The notes below the pieces were generated by a model that was given only the letters and a program-made list of their open reading frames with translations, did no database searches and was not told the DNA's origin. Position numbers and translations under genes: made by a program. A stretch of 7,396 nt of DNA from an uncultured Streptococcus sp. (GTDB taxonomy: Bacteria; Bacillota; Bacilli; Lactobacillales; Streptococcaceae). Shown piece after piece: positions 1 through 5,960 of the stretch (within the stretch, counting starts at the first letter, position 1; each line of letters opens with the position of its first letter). The stretch is taken from the NCBI GenBank assembly GCA_900755085.1, contig CAAEFF010000050.1, forward strand, positions 1 to 7,396, written 5' to 3'.

Positions 1-529
1 TGAGGGTAGGCTTACGGCGGGTGCTCCTGCAAAAGCCATTTCTGAGACCATTGCTCAGGTGACTCAGTTGGCCTTTGACCAAGGAGCCTATGTCTTTTTT
101 GCCATTGATGCGCATGATGTAGACGATCCTTTCCATCCTGAAAGCAAGCTCTTCCCACCTCATAATATCATTGGGACGAGTGGTCGTGATTTGTACGGCC
201 CTTTAGCAGATTTTTATCGGGAGCAAAAAGCGGATCCACGTGTCTTTTGGATGGATAAACGTCATTATTCTGCTTTTTCAGGAACAGATCTAGATATCCG
301 CTTGCGGGAGCGCCATGTAGATACGGTGATCTTGACGGGTGTATTAACCGATATCTGTGTCCTCCATACAGCGGTTGATGCCTACAATCTGGGTTATCAG
401 ATCGAAGTTGTGGAACCGGCAGTGGCGTCGCTCACTCCTGAAAATCACCAGTTTGCCTTGAATCACTTCAAGCATGTCTTAGGGGCAAGCTTGGTAGACG
501 ACACACTAGCTGTATTAGATACAAAATAA
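1..529 (+). CDS. pncA: Nicotinamidase / isochorismatase-family cysteine hydrolase, 5' end cut by window
   Basis: The reading frame is open from base 2 to the stop at 527-529 (175 codons); base 1 ends a preceding codon. The family enzyme deamidates nicotinamide to nicotinate in cytoplasmic NAD salvage. The visible active site is complete except for the N-terminal Asp. Metal-ligand candidates are Asp (codon 107-109), His (113-115), Glu (140-142) and His (161-163). The catalytic Lys is in MDKRHYSAF (257-259) and the nucleophile Cys in GVLTDICVLH (356-358). Spacings of +2, +11, +18, +50 and +83 from the first Asp equal those I recall for Streptococcus pneumoniae nicotinamidase (D53, H55, E64, H71, K103, C136). 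By that alignment about 17 N-terminal residues are missing. The GTG at 59 is internal, because conserved coding sequence (TAGAPAKAI) precedes it. Another amide substrate is possible, but the match to the nicotinamidase branch is strong. Confidence 0.93.
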   Translation, partial: EGRLTAGAPAKAISETIAQVTQLAFDQGAYVFFAIDAHDVDDPFHPESKLFPPHNIIGTSGRDLYGPLADFYREQKADPRVFWMDKRHYSAFSGTDLDIRLRERHVDTVILTGVLTDICVLHTAVDAYNLGYQIEVVEPAVASLTPENHQFALNHFKHVLGASLVDDTLAVLDTK

Positions 530-540
530 GAAAACAATCT

Positions 541-576
541 AAGAGAGGTCATAGACGTTTGTCTGGCCTCTTTTTT
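541..576 (+). terminator. Rho-independent terminator after pncA
   Basis: AGAGGTC (544-550) pairs with GGCCTCT (565-571) through one T-G wobble. A two-base AT bulge follows, then AGAC (553-556) pairs with GTCT (561-564) around a GTTT loop. A run of six T (571-576) follows directly. It starts 12 bases past the pncA stop and separates that gene from the glycosyltransferase operon. Confidence 0.88.
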
Positions 577-588
577 AGGGCTTAGAGA

Positions 589-617
589 TTGTCTTCCTCT
601 CTTGAAAATGGTATTCT
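589..617 (+). promoter_or_regulatory. Candidate promoter of the glycosyltransferase operon
   Basis: A -35-like TTGTCT (589-594) lies exactly 17 bases upstream of a -10-like TATTCT (612-617). The -10 is preceded by TGG (609-611), an extended -10 (TGn) signature common in streptococci. Transcription would begin near 624, leaving a short leader before the ATG at 641. Each hexamer deviates from consensus, so strength is uncertain. A second TGG-preceded hexamer, TAGCAA at 623-628, is a weaker alternative. Position just after a terminator and before a four-gene run supports a promoter somewhere here. Confidence 0.5.
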
Positions 618-630
618 AATGGTAGCAATA

Positions 631-638
631 AGGGGGAG
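631..638 (+). promoter_or_regulatory. Ribosome binding site of the GT8 gene
   Basis: AGGGGGAG lies immediately before the ATG at 641. Its G-run is separated from the start by about four bases. It is G-rich rather than the usual AAGGAGG, but it is the only purine block upstream and it fixes this start. Confidence 0.6.
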
Positions 639-640
639 TT

Positions 641-1864
641 ATGAATAAAAAAGCTGTCGTATTTTCAGCAGATCTATCTTATATGGAAAAGTTGGAAACC
701 GCTATGAAGTCACTGTGTGCCCATCAGGACCAGTTGAAAATTTATGTCTTAAATGAAGATTTACCAACAGAGTGGTTTACTATCATGAATCAGCGCTTGC
801 GCCAGTTGGATTCAGAGGTGATCAATTGTCGGATGTCTCCTGAGCAATTCCAGTCCTTCTCACTTCCAAGTGACCATATTCACTATGCAACCTATTTCCG
901 TTACGCTATTCCAGAGTTTGTGGAGGAAGAGCGGATCCTCTATCTGGATTGTGACATGATATTTACACAGGATTTATCGCCTTTATTTGAGGTCGATCTA
1001 AAAGGTTATGGACTGGGTGCGGTGGTAGATAAGCCAACGACGACGGATGGATTTAATGCTGGACTTTTGGTAATTGATAAGGCTTGGTGGCAAGAACATC
1101 AAGTGACAGAGGCACTTTTTGACCTCACTCGCGAGCACCATCAGCATGTATACGGAGACCAAGGGATTTTGAATTTGTATTTCAAAGATGCGTGGTATCC
1201 ATTGCCTTGGACTTATAATCTACAAGTAGGTTCTGATAAGGATCAATATATTTATGGAGATCTAGACTGGTACGATGCCTTTCAAGGGATTCCAGCAGTC
1301 ATTCACTACACCTCTCATAATAAACCATGGACCTCCAAACGCTTCAATCGTTTTCGTGAACAATGGTGGTTTTACTATGCCCTCTCTTGGGAGGAAATCT
1401 TGCTTCGAAAACCGATTTTGAAGCAAGCCTATCAAGATCTAGTGGGAGAATTTCCTTATCATGCTGCTATTTATACCCATACAGCAGATATCCACGAGTT
1501 GGAGACTTTGTTAAAAGAGTTGCCAGATGTAGCGATTCATGTCCTTGCCCATAGTCATTTTGGCTTTAACTTGGTGCAATTGGAACGCTACCCCAACCTC
1601 TTTCTTTATCCCTCTTTTGATCCCTTAACCAGTCGAAAGGTTCTAGAAAAATTGGATTTTTATCTGGATATCAATCCTTTTGGCGAAGTGGATCAGATCA
1701 CGGAAAAAATCAGTCAGAAAGGCCTCCCTATTTTTTCTTTTGAAGGGACGAATCATGTGAAGACAGGGGGAAATGTCGTCTTTGCGGATGATCAAATGGC
1801 CCAAATGGTGGCAGCCATTCGCAATTATTTAAAGAGAAATGAGAAGAAGCATGGAAACAAATGA
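641..1864 (+). CDS. GT8-family glycosyltransferase with extra C-terminal GtfB-like module
   Basis: A 407-residue, probably cytoplasmic protein with no signal peptide or membrane segment. Residues about 5-250 form a GT8 (GT-A fold, retaining) domain. The metal/nucleotide-sugar DxD is DCD at 103-105 in LYLDCDMIF, the sugar-site motif is FNAGLLVID at 138-146, GDQGILN is at 172-178, and HYTSHNKPW at 222-230 supplies the C-terminal His and Lys of the family. GT8 members in serine-rich-repeat adhesin loci extend O-glycans with glucose or galactose; the donor here is unknown. Residues about 270-400 are a second domain that is not part of GT8 and resembles the C-terminal half of the GtfB-like protein encoded at 2765-4048 (LYP...YLDIN...EV). 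The gene is first in the operon and its 3' end overlaps the GT2 gene. GT8 is confident; role in protein glycosylation is inferred from neighbours. Confidence 0.92.
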   Translation: MNKKAVVFSADLSYMEKLETAMKSLCAHQDQLKIYVLNEDLPTEWFTIMNQRLRQLDSEVINCRMSPEQFQSFSLPSDHIHYATYFRYAIPEFVEEERILYLDCDMIFTQDLSPLFEVDLKGYGLGAVVDKPTTTDGFNAGLLVIDKAWWQEHQVTEALFDLTREHHQHVYGDQGILNLYFKDAWYPLPWTYNLQVGSDKDQYIYGDLDWYDAFQGIPAVIHYTSHNKPWTSKRFNRFREQWWFYYALSWEEILLRKPILKQAYQDLVGEFPYHAAIYTHTADIHELETLLKELPDVAIHVLAHSHFGFNLVQLERYPNLFLYPSFDPLTSRKVLEKLDFYLDINPFGEVDQITEKISQKGLPIFSFEGTNHVKTGGNVVFADDQMAQMVAAIRNYLKRNEKKHGNK

Positions 1865-2738
1865 AGTAGTGAGTATCATCATTCCTATCTATAATGTAGA
1901 GGCTTATTTGAGACAATGTTTGGAAACGGTTATCCATCAGACTTATCCGAATTTAGAGATCATATTAGTGAATGATGGTTCTCCAGACCAGTCAGAAAAG
2001 ATCTGTAAAGAATTTTTTAGGAAGGATGTGCGCATCCGCTACGTCCGCCAAGAAAATGGGGGCTTATCCGCTGCTCGTAATACAGGGATTGAGTTGGCAA
2101 CTGGTGATTATATCACCTTTATTGATCCAGATGACTGGGTGACGGAGGACTATGTAGAAGTGCTCTATCGCCAACTTCAAAAGTATGATGCGGATGTTTC
2201 AGTAGCCAACTATAACCTCTATGATGATAGTAGTAGCAAATACTTGATCAAGGTAACGGACGACGATTATTCAGAGACTCTTTACGAGGGGCGCGAGATC
2301 ATGGATCAGGATGCCATCCAGGAGACCAGAGATATGGCCTGGGCTTGTGCAATGATGAAGCTTTATAAGCGTAGCTTATTTGAAGGACTCCGTTTTCCAG
2401 TCGGAAAAAATGTCGAAGACAACTTCCTGATGTACAAGTTATTCTTAAAAGCCCATCGGGTAGTTCATACAGAGAAATGTATTTATTGGTATCGCGTGGG
2501 TCGTGCAGATACTCTGTCCCAGGTTTGGACAGAAAAGCGAGTCGTCGATGAGATGGAAGCCAAGCATGAGAAATTGGCTCTTCTAGGCATGTTGGGTTAT
2601 GATTTAACCTGGCATCGCTATATCTACAAAACGCGCTTGAAACGGGCCCTTGAAAAATTAGAGGAAGCAGGCCTGCAGGGGTTAGAAACCTATGAGCGCG
2701 TGGTGATGAACCTCAGTTTTATTGAAACTATGGACTAA
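1851..2738 (+). CDS. GT2-family glycosyltransferase
   Basis: With the ATG at 1851 the protein has 295 residues. Residues 7-120 form a classical GT2 (GT-A fold, inverting) domain: VSIIIPIYNVEAYL opens it, NDGS is at 41-44, ENGGLSAARN binds nucleotide-sugar, and DPDDW at 92-96 is the metal DxD. ED at 189-190 in NVEDNFLMYK is the expected catalytic-base region, followed by the aromatic YWYR at 212-215. No membrane helices are seen, so it is likely cytoplasmic rather than a membrane polysaccharide synthase. It probably adds a later sugar to the glycan built by this cassette; donor and linkage cannot be read. An in-frame ATG at 1839 would add MRRS. I prefer 1851 because GT2 proteins start close to the VSIII strand, though both starts have weak purine-rich ribosome sites. 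Either start overlaps the GT8 gene, implying coupled translation. Confidence 0.9.
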   Translation: METNEVVSIIIPIYNVEAYLRQCLETVIHQTYPNLEIILVNDGSPDQSEKICKEFFRKDVRIRYVRQENGGLSAARNTGIELATGDYITFIDPDDWVTEDYVEVLYRQLQKYDADVSVANYNLYDDSSSKYLIKVTDDDYSETLYEGREIMDQDAIQETRDMAWACAMMKLYKRSLFEGLRFPVGKNVEDNFLMYKLFLKAHRVVHTEKCIYWYRVGRADTLSQVWTEKRVVDEMEAKHEKLALLGMLGYDLTWHRYIYKTRLKRALEKLEEAGLQGLETYERVVMNLSFIETMD

Positions 2739-2753
2739 CCCCTTATTGATGAG

Positions 2754-2760
2754 AAAGGAT
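2754..2760 (+). promoter_or_regulatory. Ribosome binding site of the GtfB-like gene
   Basis: AAAGGAT lies in the 26-base gap after the GT2 gene, four bases before the ATG at 2765. It supports that start. No promoter or terminator is visible in this gap, so the gene is likely read through from upstream. Confidence 0.6.
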
Positions 2761-2764
2761 CACC

Positions 2765-4048
2765 ATGTTCATTATTGCATCAGAGCAGACTAGAGAGCTG
2801 GATCGTTTGCAAAAATACTTGGGCAAACTTGGCCAGCCCTACAGAGTATTTATGACCAATCTGGAAACAGATTTAGCTGAACAGACAGAGAGTCTTGTAA
2901 CCTTTTTTACCCAAAAAGACCCAGCATCAACAGTTGGGAAACCTTTATTTTTCAATGATCTAGAAGTTCCAGATTTATGGGAATGTTGGACCTTGGGGAT
3001 CACGACCTATCTTTTTGATGGTGAGGAACGTCGTGCCAATGTGGTTTTGCGAGGAGATATCTTGTCGCGAACGGTTGACAGAGTAGAGTGGTTTGGTCAG
3101 GGAGAAGAGATTGTATCCATTGATGTGTACAACCGCTATGGCTGGAAAAGCAAACAGAGTCTCCTTACGGAAGCTGGTCAACCATATTTAGACATTTATT
3201 TGAACCGTCAGCAAGAAGAAGTCCTGCTTCATTATATTTCGCAAGGGAGCTTTTTGCTTCAAACTCCTAAGGGACGGGATCGCCTGTATGCCAATAAGGA
3301 AGAGCTGCAAAGAGCTGTCCTAGAACAACTCTTGCCGGAAGATGAAGCCATTCTTTTGCTGGACAAGTCATTACTAGATGTTGTGAAAAAGATACCAAAG
3401 GAAAGACTAGCCTACTGTGCACGTGATGCTCATGAACTCGATGAGGTCAAAGAGCGTGTTGGCCAGATTTTGTTGGTAGAAGATGGCTTTTTTGGTGAGA
3501 ATAAAGACGGGATCACAGTCTTGACAGGGCTGGTAGATGTGGAGCAGGAAAGTTTTCAACCAGAAGCTCTGGTCATGACGGCCTCTCAAGAGGTCGAAGG
3601 CTTATCTAGCCTGGCCCATCAATTCCCACAAGTCACCTTTCATATTGCTGCTTTGACGGCTATGGGTCCAAAATTAACAGACTTGGCGACTTGTTCGAAT
3701 GTTCACCTCTATCCAGGGATTTCGTTGGACAAATATGAGGACTTGTTATCCAGATGTTCTATTTATCTGGATTGCAACCAAGGAGAAGAAGTATGGAGCA
3801 GTAGTCTTCATGCTCTTGAAAATGGGCAAATCTTATTTGGTTTGAAGAGTACGGTGCATCAGGAAGCATATAAAGAATTGAGCACGATCTCAGATACAGT
3901 CGAAGAAATGAAACAGCAATTAGAAATAGTGCTCCATTATCCAGAGACTTTCACAGAATTGGTAAAAGAGCAGGTACGAATCTTGAAATTGCCTGAAAAA
4001 GATGCTCTAAAAGAGATCTTTAAGCGATTAGAGGGAGGAACAGCATGA
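2765..4048 (+). CDS. GtfB-like glycosyltransferase partner (probable non-catalytic subunit)
   Basis: A 427-residue protein resembling GtfB, the stabilising and acceptor-binding partner of GtfA in serine-rich-repeat adhesin glycosylation. Residues about 85-160 look like the beta-sheet extension domain shared by GtfA/GtfB: VEWFGQGEEIVSIDVYNRYG (107-126) follows the GtfB pattern VEW...DG...VDxYNRFG. Residues about 265-400 resemble the C-terminal Rossmann half of a GT-B fold, with LYPGISLDKYEDLL and YLDCNQGEEV. By my eye alignment to the downstream GtfA-like protein, the first Glu of the GT4 EX7E pair is kept (E341) but the second is replaced by His349, fitting a non-enzymatic partner. The length is close to the roughly 440-450 of known GtfB. 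Its stop overlaps the next start by ATGA, implying coupled synthesis of the two partners. The family call is firm from motifs and gene pairing; the missing activity is inferred. Confidence 0.82.
   Translation: MFIIASEQTRELDRLQKYLGKLGQPYRVFMTNLETDLAEQTESLVTFFTQKDPASTVGKPLFFNDLEVPDLWECWTLGITTYLFDGEERRANVVLRGDILSRTVDRVEWFGQGEEIVSIDVYNRYGWKSKQSLLTEAGQPYLDIYLNRQQEEVLLHYISQGSFLLQTPKGRDRLYANKEELQRAVLEQLLPEDEAILLLDKSLLDVVKKIPKERLAYCARDAHELDEVKERVGQILLVEDGFFGENKDGITVLTGLVDVEQESFQPEALVMTASQEVEGLSSLAHQFPQVTFHIAALTAMGPKLTDLATCSNVHLYPGISLDKYEDLLSRCSIYLDCNQGEEVWSSSLHALENGQILFGLKSTVHQEAYKELSTISDTVEEMKQQLEIVLHYPETFTELVKEQVRILKLPEKDALKEIFKRLEGGTA
4031..4039 (+). promoter_or_regulatory. Strong ribosome binding site of the GtfA-like gene
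   Basis: GAGGGAGGA sits inside the last codons of the GtfB-like gene, five bases before the ATG at 4045. It is the best Shine-Dalgarno in the operon and fixes the start that overlaps the upstream stop codon as ATGA. Confidence 0.75.
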
Positions 4049-5538
4049 CCATTTATACCTTTAATCTATTAGTGGGATTTGAACCCAATGGGGTCGATGT
4101 TGCACAAGCCTCTCGGGCAAAGATGCTCCGGAGTCTAGGAGCGACAGCGAAGTTTGTCTTTACGACTTGGCCCACTCCAGAAAAATTGGCCTATTACCTC
4201 TCTTTGGGGCATCGGGATGAGGAGTTGCTTTTTGCCCATTTAGGCTTTACAGATCAACAGACTACAGTCCCTCAAAAGACAGTGGGGGCCTTGCAAATGG
4301 AGTTTCAACTGACTCGTCTAGATGTTGTTGAAAAAACAGAAGAAGCTATTCGCTATCAATTTGCGGATAGAAACGCACTGACCTTTCATCTGGACCCCTA
4401 TCATCCAGACTGTGTCCGCTATGTAGACTATCTTTTATCTGGAAATATGATCAAGCGAGAGTATTATGGGGCTTGTAAAATTGTGACAGAGTATTTTCAG
4501 TATGGTAGTGTTCTCAGACGGACCTATCACAATCAGGATGGGAGTATTGCTTTTGAAGAATTGAAGTTAGGTGGAAGCTGGCTCTATAAACTGGGGCCTG
4601 AGATTTTGACCAACCATACAGAAGTGATGAGACGTTTTCTGTTGCAGCTATCGCTAAAAGAAGAAGATCTGATGCTGATTGATCGGGCTTCGCGTATGGA
4701 TTTTGCCCGCCCTTTGTTGGAGAAAGATAATCCTTTCAAGCTCGCCATGGTCTTTCATTCGGAGCATGAATTTGAAGATGGTCATCTCAACTATGAGTAT
4801 TATTATGTGTTCAAGTATGCCAAACGCTTCGATTACTTCATCACGGCGACGGATCTTCAAAAAGAAGTCTTGGAGCAGACACTTGCTAAACAAGGATGCC
4901 AAGGAATCCCAATCTATAGCATTCCAGTAGGGCATCTAGAAGAATTGACGGAGTCACAAGGGGATAGACCTCCCTTTAGTGTGCTCACAGCTTCCCGTTT
5001 GGATCCAAGAAAACGCATCGATCTGGCCATTCGAGTTGTGGCCCAAGCTCATGAACAACTCCCAACCCTTCAGTTTGATATTTATGGAAAGGGTGGAGAA
5101 GCGGACAACTTGCGCCACCTGATTCAGGAGCTTGCAGCACAAGATTATATTCACCTACGCGGTCATGCGGATCTTCAGCAGATCTATCCTTGCTACCAGG
5201 CTTATCTCACCACTTCTCAGTGGGAAACCTTTGGCTTGACCTTGATGGAGGCGGCTGGAGCAGGGTTAGCCTTGCTCGGCTTTGATGCCCGTTATGGCAA
5301 TCCAACTTTTATAAAAGAGGGTGAAAATGGCTTTTTAGTACCATATAGCGAGACAGTTCCAGAAGAAGAGTTGGTGAAAGAGTTGGCGGACAAGCTGGTC
5401 CGGCTCTTTGAAAGCGACCTCGCTCCATTTCACCAGGCTTCTTATGACTTGGCTTCTTGCTATCTTACATCCAAGGTCCAGGAAGTCTGGAAGCAGGCTC
5501 TCAAGAACATGGGGCAACTGGATGAAAAAGAAATCTAA
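4045..5538 (+). CDS. GtfA-like GT4 glycosyltransferase (probable O-GlcNAc initiator)
   Basis: A 497-residue GT-B fold protein matching the GtfA type that, with GtfB, transfers GlcNAc from UDP-GlcNAc to Ser/Thr of adhesins. The N-terminus MTIYTFNLLVGF and GVDVAQASRAKMLRSLG (16-32) match the GtfA opening. Residues about 130-185 (GNMIKREYYGACKIVTEYF, then RRTYHNQDGS) form the beta-sheet extension domain. HSEH is at 238-241. The UDP-sugar region has LTASRLDPRKRID with R318 and K323, then FDIYGKGGE, and an intact EX7E pair (E394 and E402, WETFGLTLMEA), followed by GFDARYGNPTFI. The length is near that of S. gordonii GtfA. Such enzymes are cytoplasmic and may associate with the membrane; no helix is seen here. 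It is last in the operon, coupled to the GtfB-like gene. S. aureus SdgA/SdgB and TarM share this architecture, so a teichoic acid or other adhesin acceptor cannot be excluded. Confidence 0.88.
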   Translation: MTIYTFNLLVGFEPNGVDVAQASRAKMLRSLGATAKFVFTTWPTPEKLAYYLSLGHRDEELLFAHLGFTDQQTTVPQKTVGALQMEFQLTRLDVVEKTEEAIRYQFADRNALTFHLDPYHPDCVRYVDYLLSGNMIKREYYGACKIVTEYFQYGSVLRRTYHNQDGSIAFEELKLGGSWLYKLGPEILTNHTEVMRRFLLQLSLKEEDLMLIDRASRMDFARPLLEKDNPFKLAMVFHSEHEFEDGHLNYEYYYVFKYAKRFDYFITATDLQKEVLEQTLAKQGCQGIPIYSIPVGHLEELTESQGDRPPFSVLTASRLDPRKRIDLAIRVVAQAHEQLPTLQFDIYGKGGEADNLRHLIQELAAQDYIHLRGHADLQQIYPCYQAYLTTSQWETFGLTLMEAAGAGLALLGFDARYGNPTFIKEGENGFLVPYSETVPEEELVKELADKLVRLFESDLAPFHQASYDLASCYLTSKVQEVWKQALKNMGQLDEKEI

Positions 5539-5545
5539 ACAGTAG

Positions 5546-5580
5546 AATCTGTAGCGACAAAAAAGTCCTACAGATTTTTT
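5546..5580 (+). terminator. Rho-independent terminator of the glycosyltransferase operon
   Basis: A perfect nine-base stem, AATCTGTAG (5546-5554) with CTACAGATT (5568-5576), continues past a single bulged C as GAC/GTC around an A6 loop (5559-5564). It ends in six T (5575-5580). It begins eight bases after the GtfA-like stop and isolates the operon from gatC. Confidence 0.92.
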
Positions 5581-5607
5581 CTATCTCAAGCAAATTAGGC
5601 TAAATTA

Positions 5608-5616
5608 TGGTAAAAT
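5608..5616 (+). promoter_or_regulatory. Extended -10 promoter of the gat operon
   Basis: TGG followed by TAAAAT (5611-5616), in the context TTATGGTAAAATAG, is a near-consensus extended -10. No good -35 lies 16-18 bases upstream, as is common for extended -10 promoters. Transcription would start near 5623, about 35 bases before the gatC ATG. Confidence 0.7.
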
Positions 5617-5645
5617 AGAGGGTATTGGAAAATCATCATTTCACG

Positions 5646-5653
5646 AAAGGAAG
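5646..5653 (+). promoter_or_regulatory. Ribosome binding site deciding the gatC start
   Basis: AAAGGAAG lies four bases before the ATG at 5658. It argues against the in-frame TTG at 5625, which has no comparable site, lies almost at the predicted transcription start, and would add eleven residues absent from typical GatC. Confidence 0.8.
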
Positions 5654-5657
5654 CAAG

Positions 5658-5960
5658 ATGAAAATTACGCAAGAAGAGGTGACCCACGTTGCCAATCTTT
5701 CAAAATTGAAATTCTCTCCAGAAGAGACAGCTGAGTTTGCGACAACCTTGTCGAAGATTGTTGACATGGTGGAATTGTTGGAAGAAGTGGACACAACGGG
5801 TGTTGCTCCAACAACGACCATGGCTGACCGCAAGACTGTATTGCGTCCGGATGTTGCTGAAAAAGGGACAGACCGTGACCGCTTGTTTAAAAATGTACCT
5901 GAAAAAGACAATTACTACATCAAGGTGCCAGCTATCCTAGAAGATGGAGGAGATGCCTAA
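5658..5960 (+). CDS. gatC: Asp/Glu-tRNA(Asn/Gln) amidotransferase subunit C
   Basis: A 100-residue protein of normal GatC length. GatC is the small belt-like subunit that wraps the GatA-GatB interface of the cytoplasmic amidotransferase that turns misacylated Glu-tRNA(Gln) into Gln-tRNA(Gln). The family signature is clear: VTHVANLSKLKFSPEE at the N-terminus, then VELLEEVDTTGVAPTTT (about 38-54), VLRPD, and the C-terminal LFKNVPEK...IKVPAILEDGGDA. The start at 5658 is fixed by its ribosome site. The gene is transcribed from its own extended -10 promoter and its stop overlaps the gatA start (TAATG, sharing one base), so the two are translated together. Confidence 0.97.
   Translation: MKITQEEVTHVANLSKLKFSPEETAEFATTLSKIVDMVELLEEVDTTGVAPTTTMADRKTVLRPDVAEKGTDRDRLFKNVPEKDNYYIKVPAILEDGGDA
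5946..5952 (+). promoter_or_regulatory. Ribosome binding site of gatA
   Basis: GGAGGAG inside the last codons of gatC, seven bases before the ATG at 5960. It confirms the gatA start, which shares one base with the gatC stop. Confidence 0.8.

Noticed and set aside
59..529. GTG at 59 as the start of the hydrolase
   Set aside because: The frame is open upstream to the window edge and those codons encode conserved family sequence, so the gene is only cut by the window.
596..610. Possible CodY operator (GAAAAT core) upstream of the GT8 gene
   Set aside because: Only about 9 of 15 positions fit the consensus AATTTTCWGAAAATT, which is poor in an AT-rich intergenic region.
610..636. Resemblance between the two intergenic regions (CTAA, GGTA, ATA and GGG blocks near 616-636 and 5600-5622), a possible insertion footprint
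   Set aside because: The matches are short and gapped, and both sites are promoter regions of the same extended -10 type, so chance and shared function explain them.
1728..1937. Minus-strand open frame of 69 codons across the GT8/GT2 junction
   Set aside because: No promoter, ribosome site or recognisable motif; it is antisense to two well-supported genes.
4654..4935. Open frames on both strands (minus 4654-4935, plus 4679-4930) inside the GtfA-like gene
   Set aside because: Both overlap conserved GT4 coding sequence, show no family motif and have no ribosome site; they are shadows.
5636..5911. Open frame of 91 codons on the minus strand across gatC
   Set aside because: It lies wholly antisense to a clearly recognised gatC, has no recognisable domain, and is serine/valine-rich as expected for a shadow of a coding frame.
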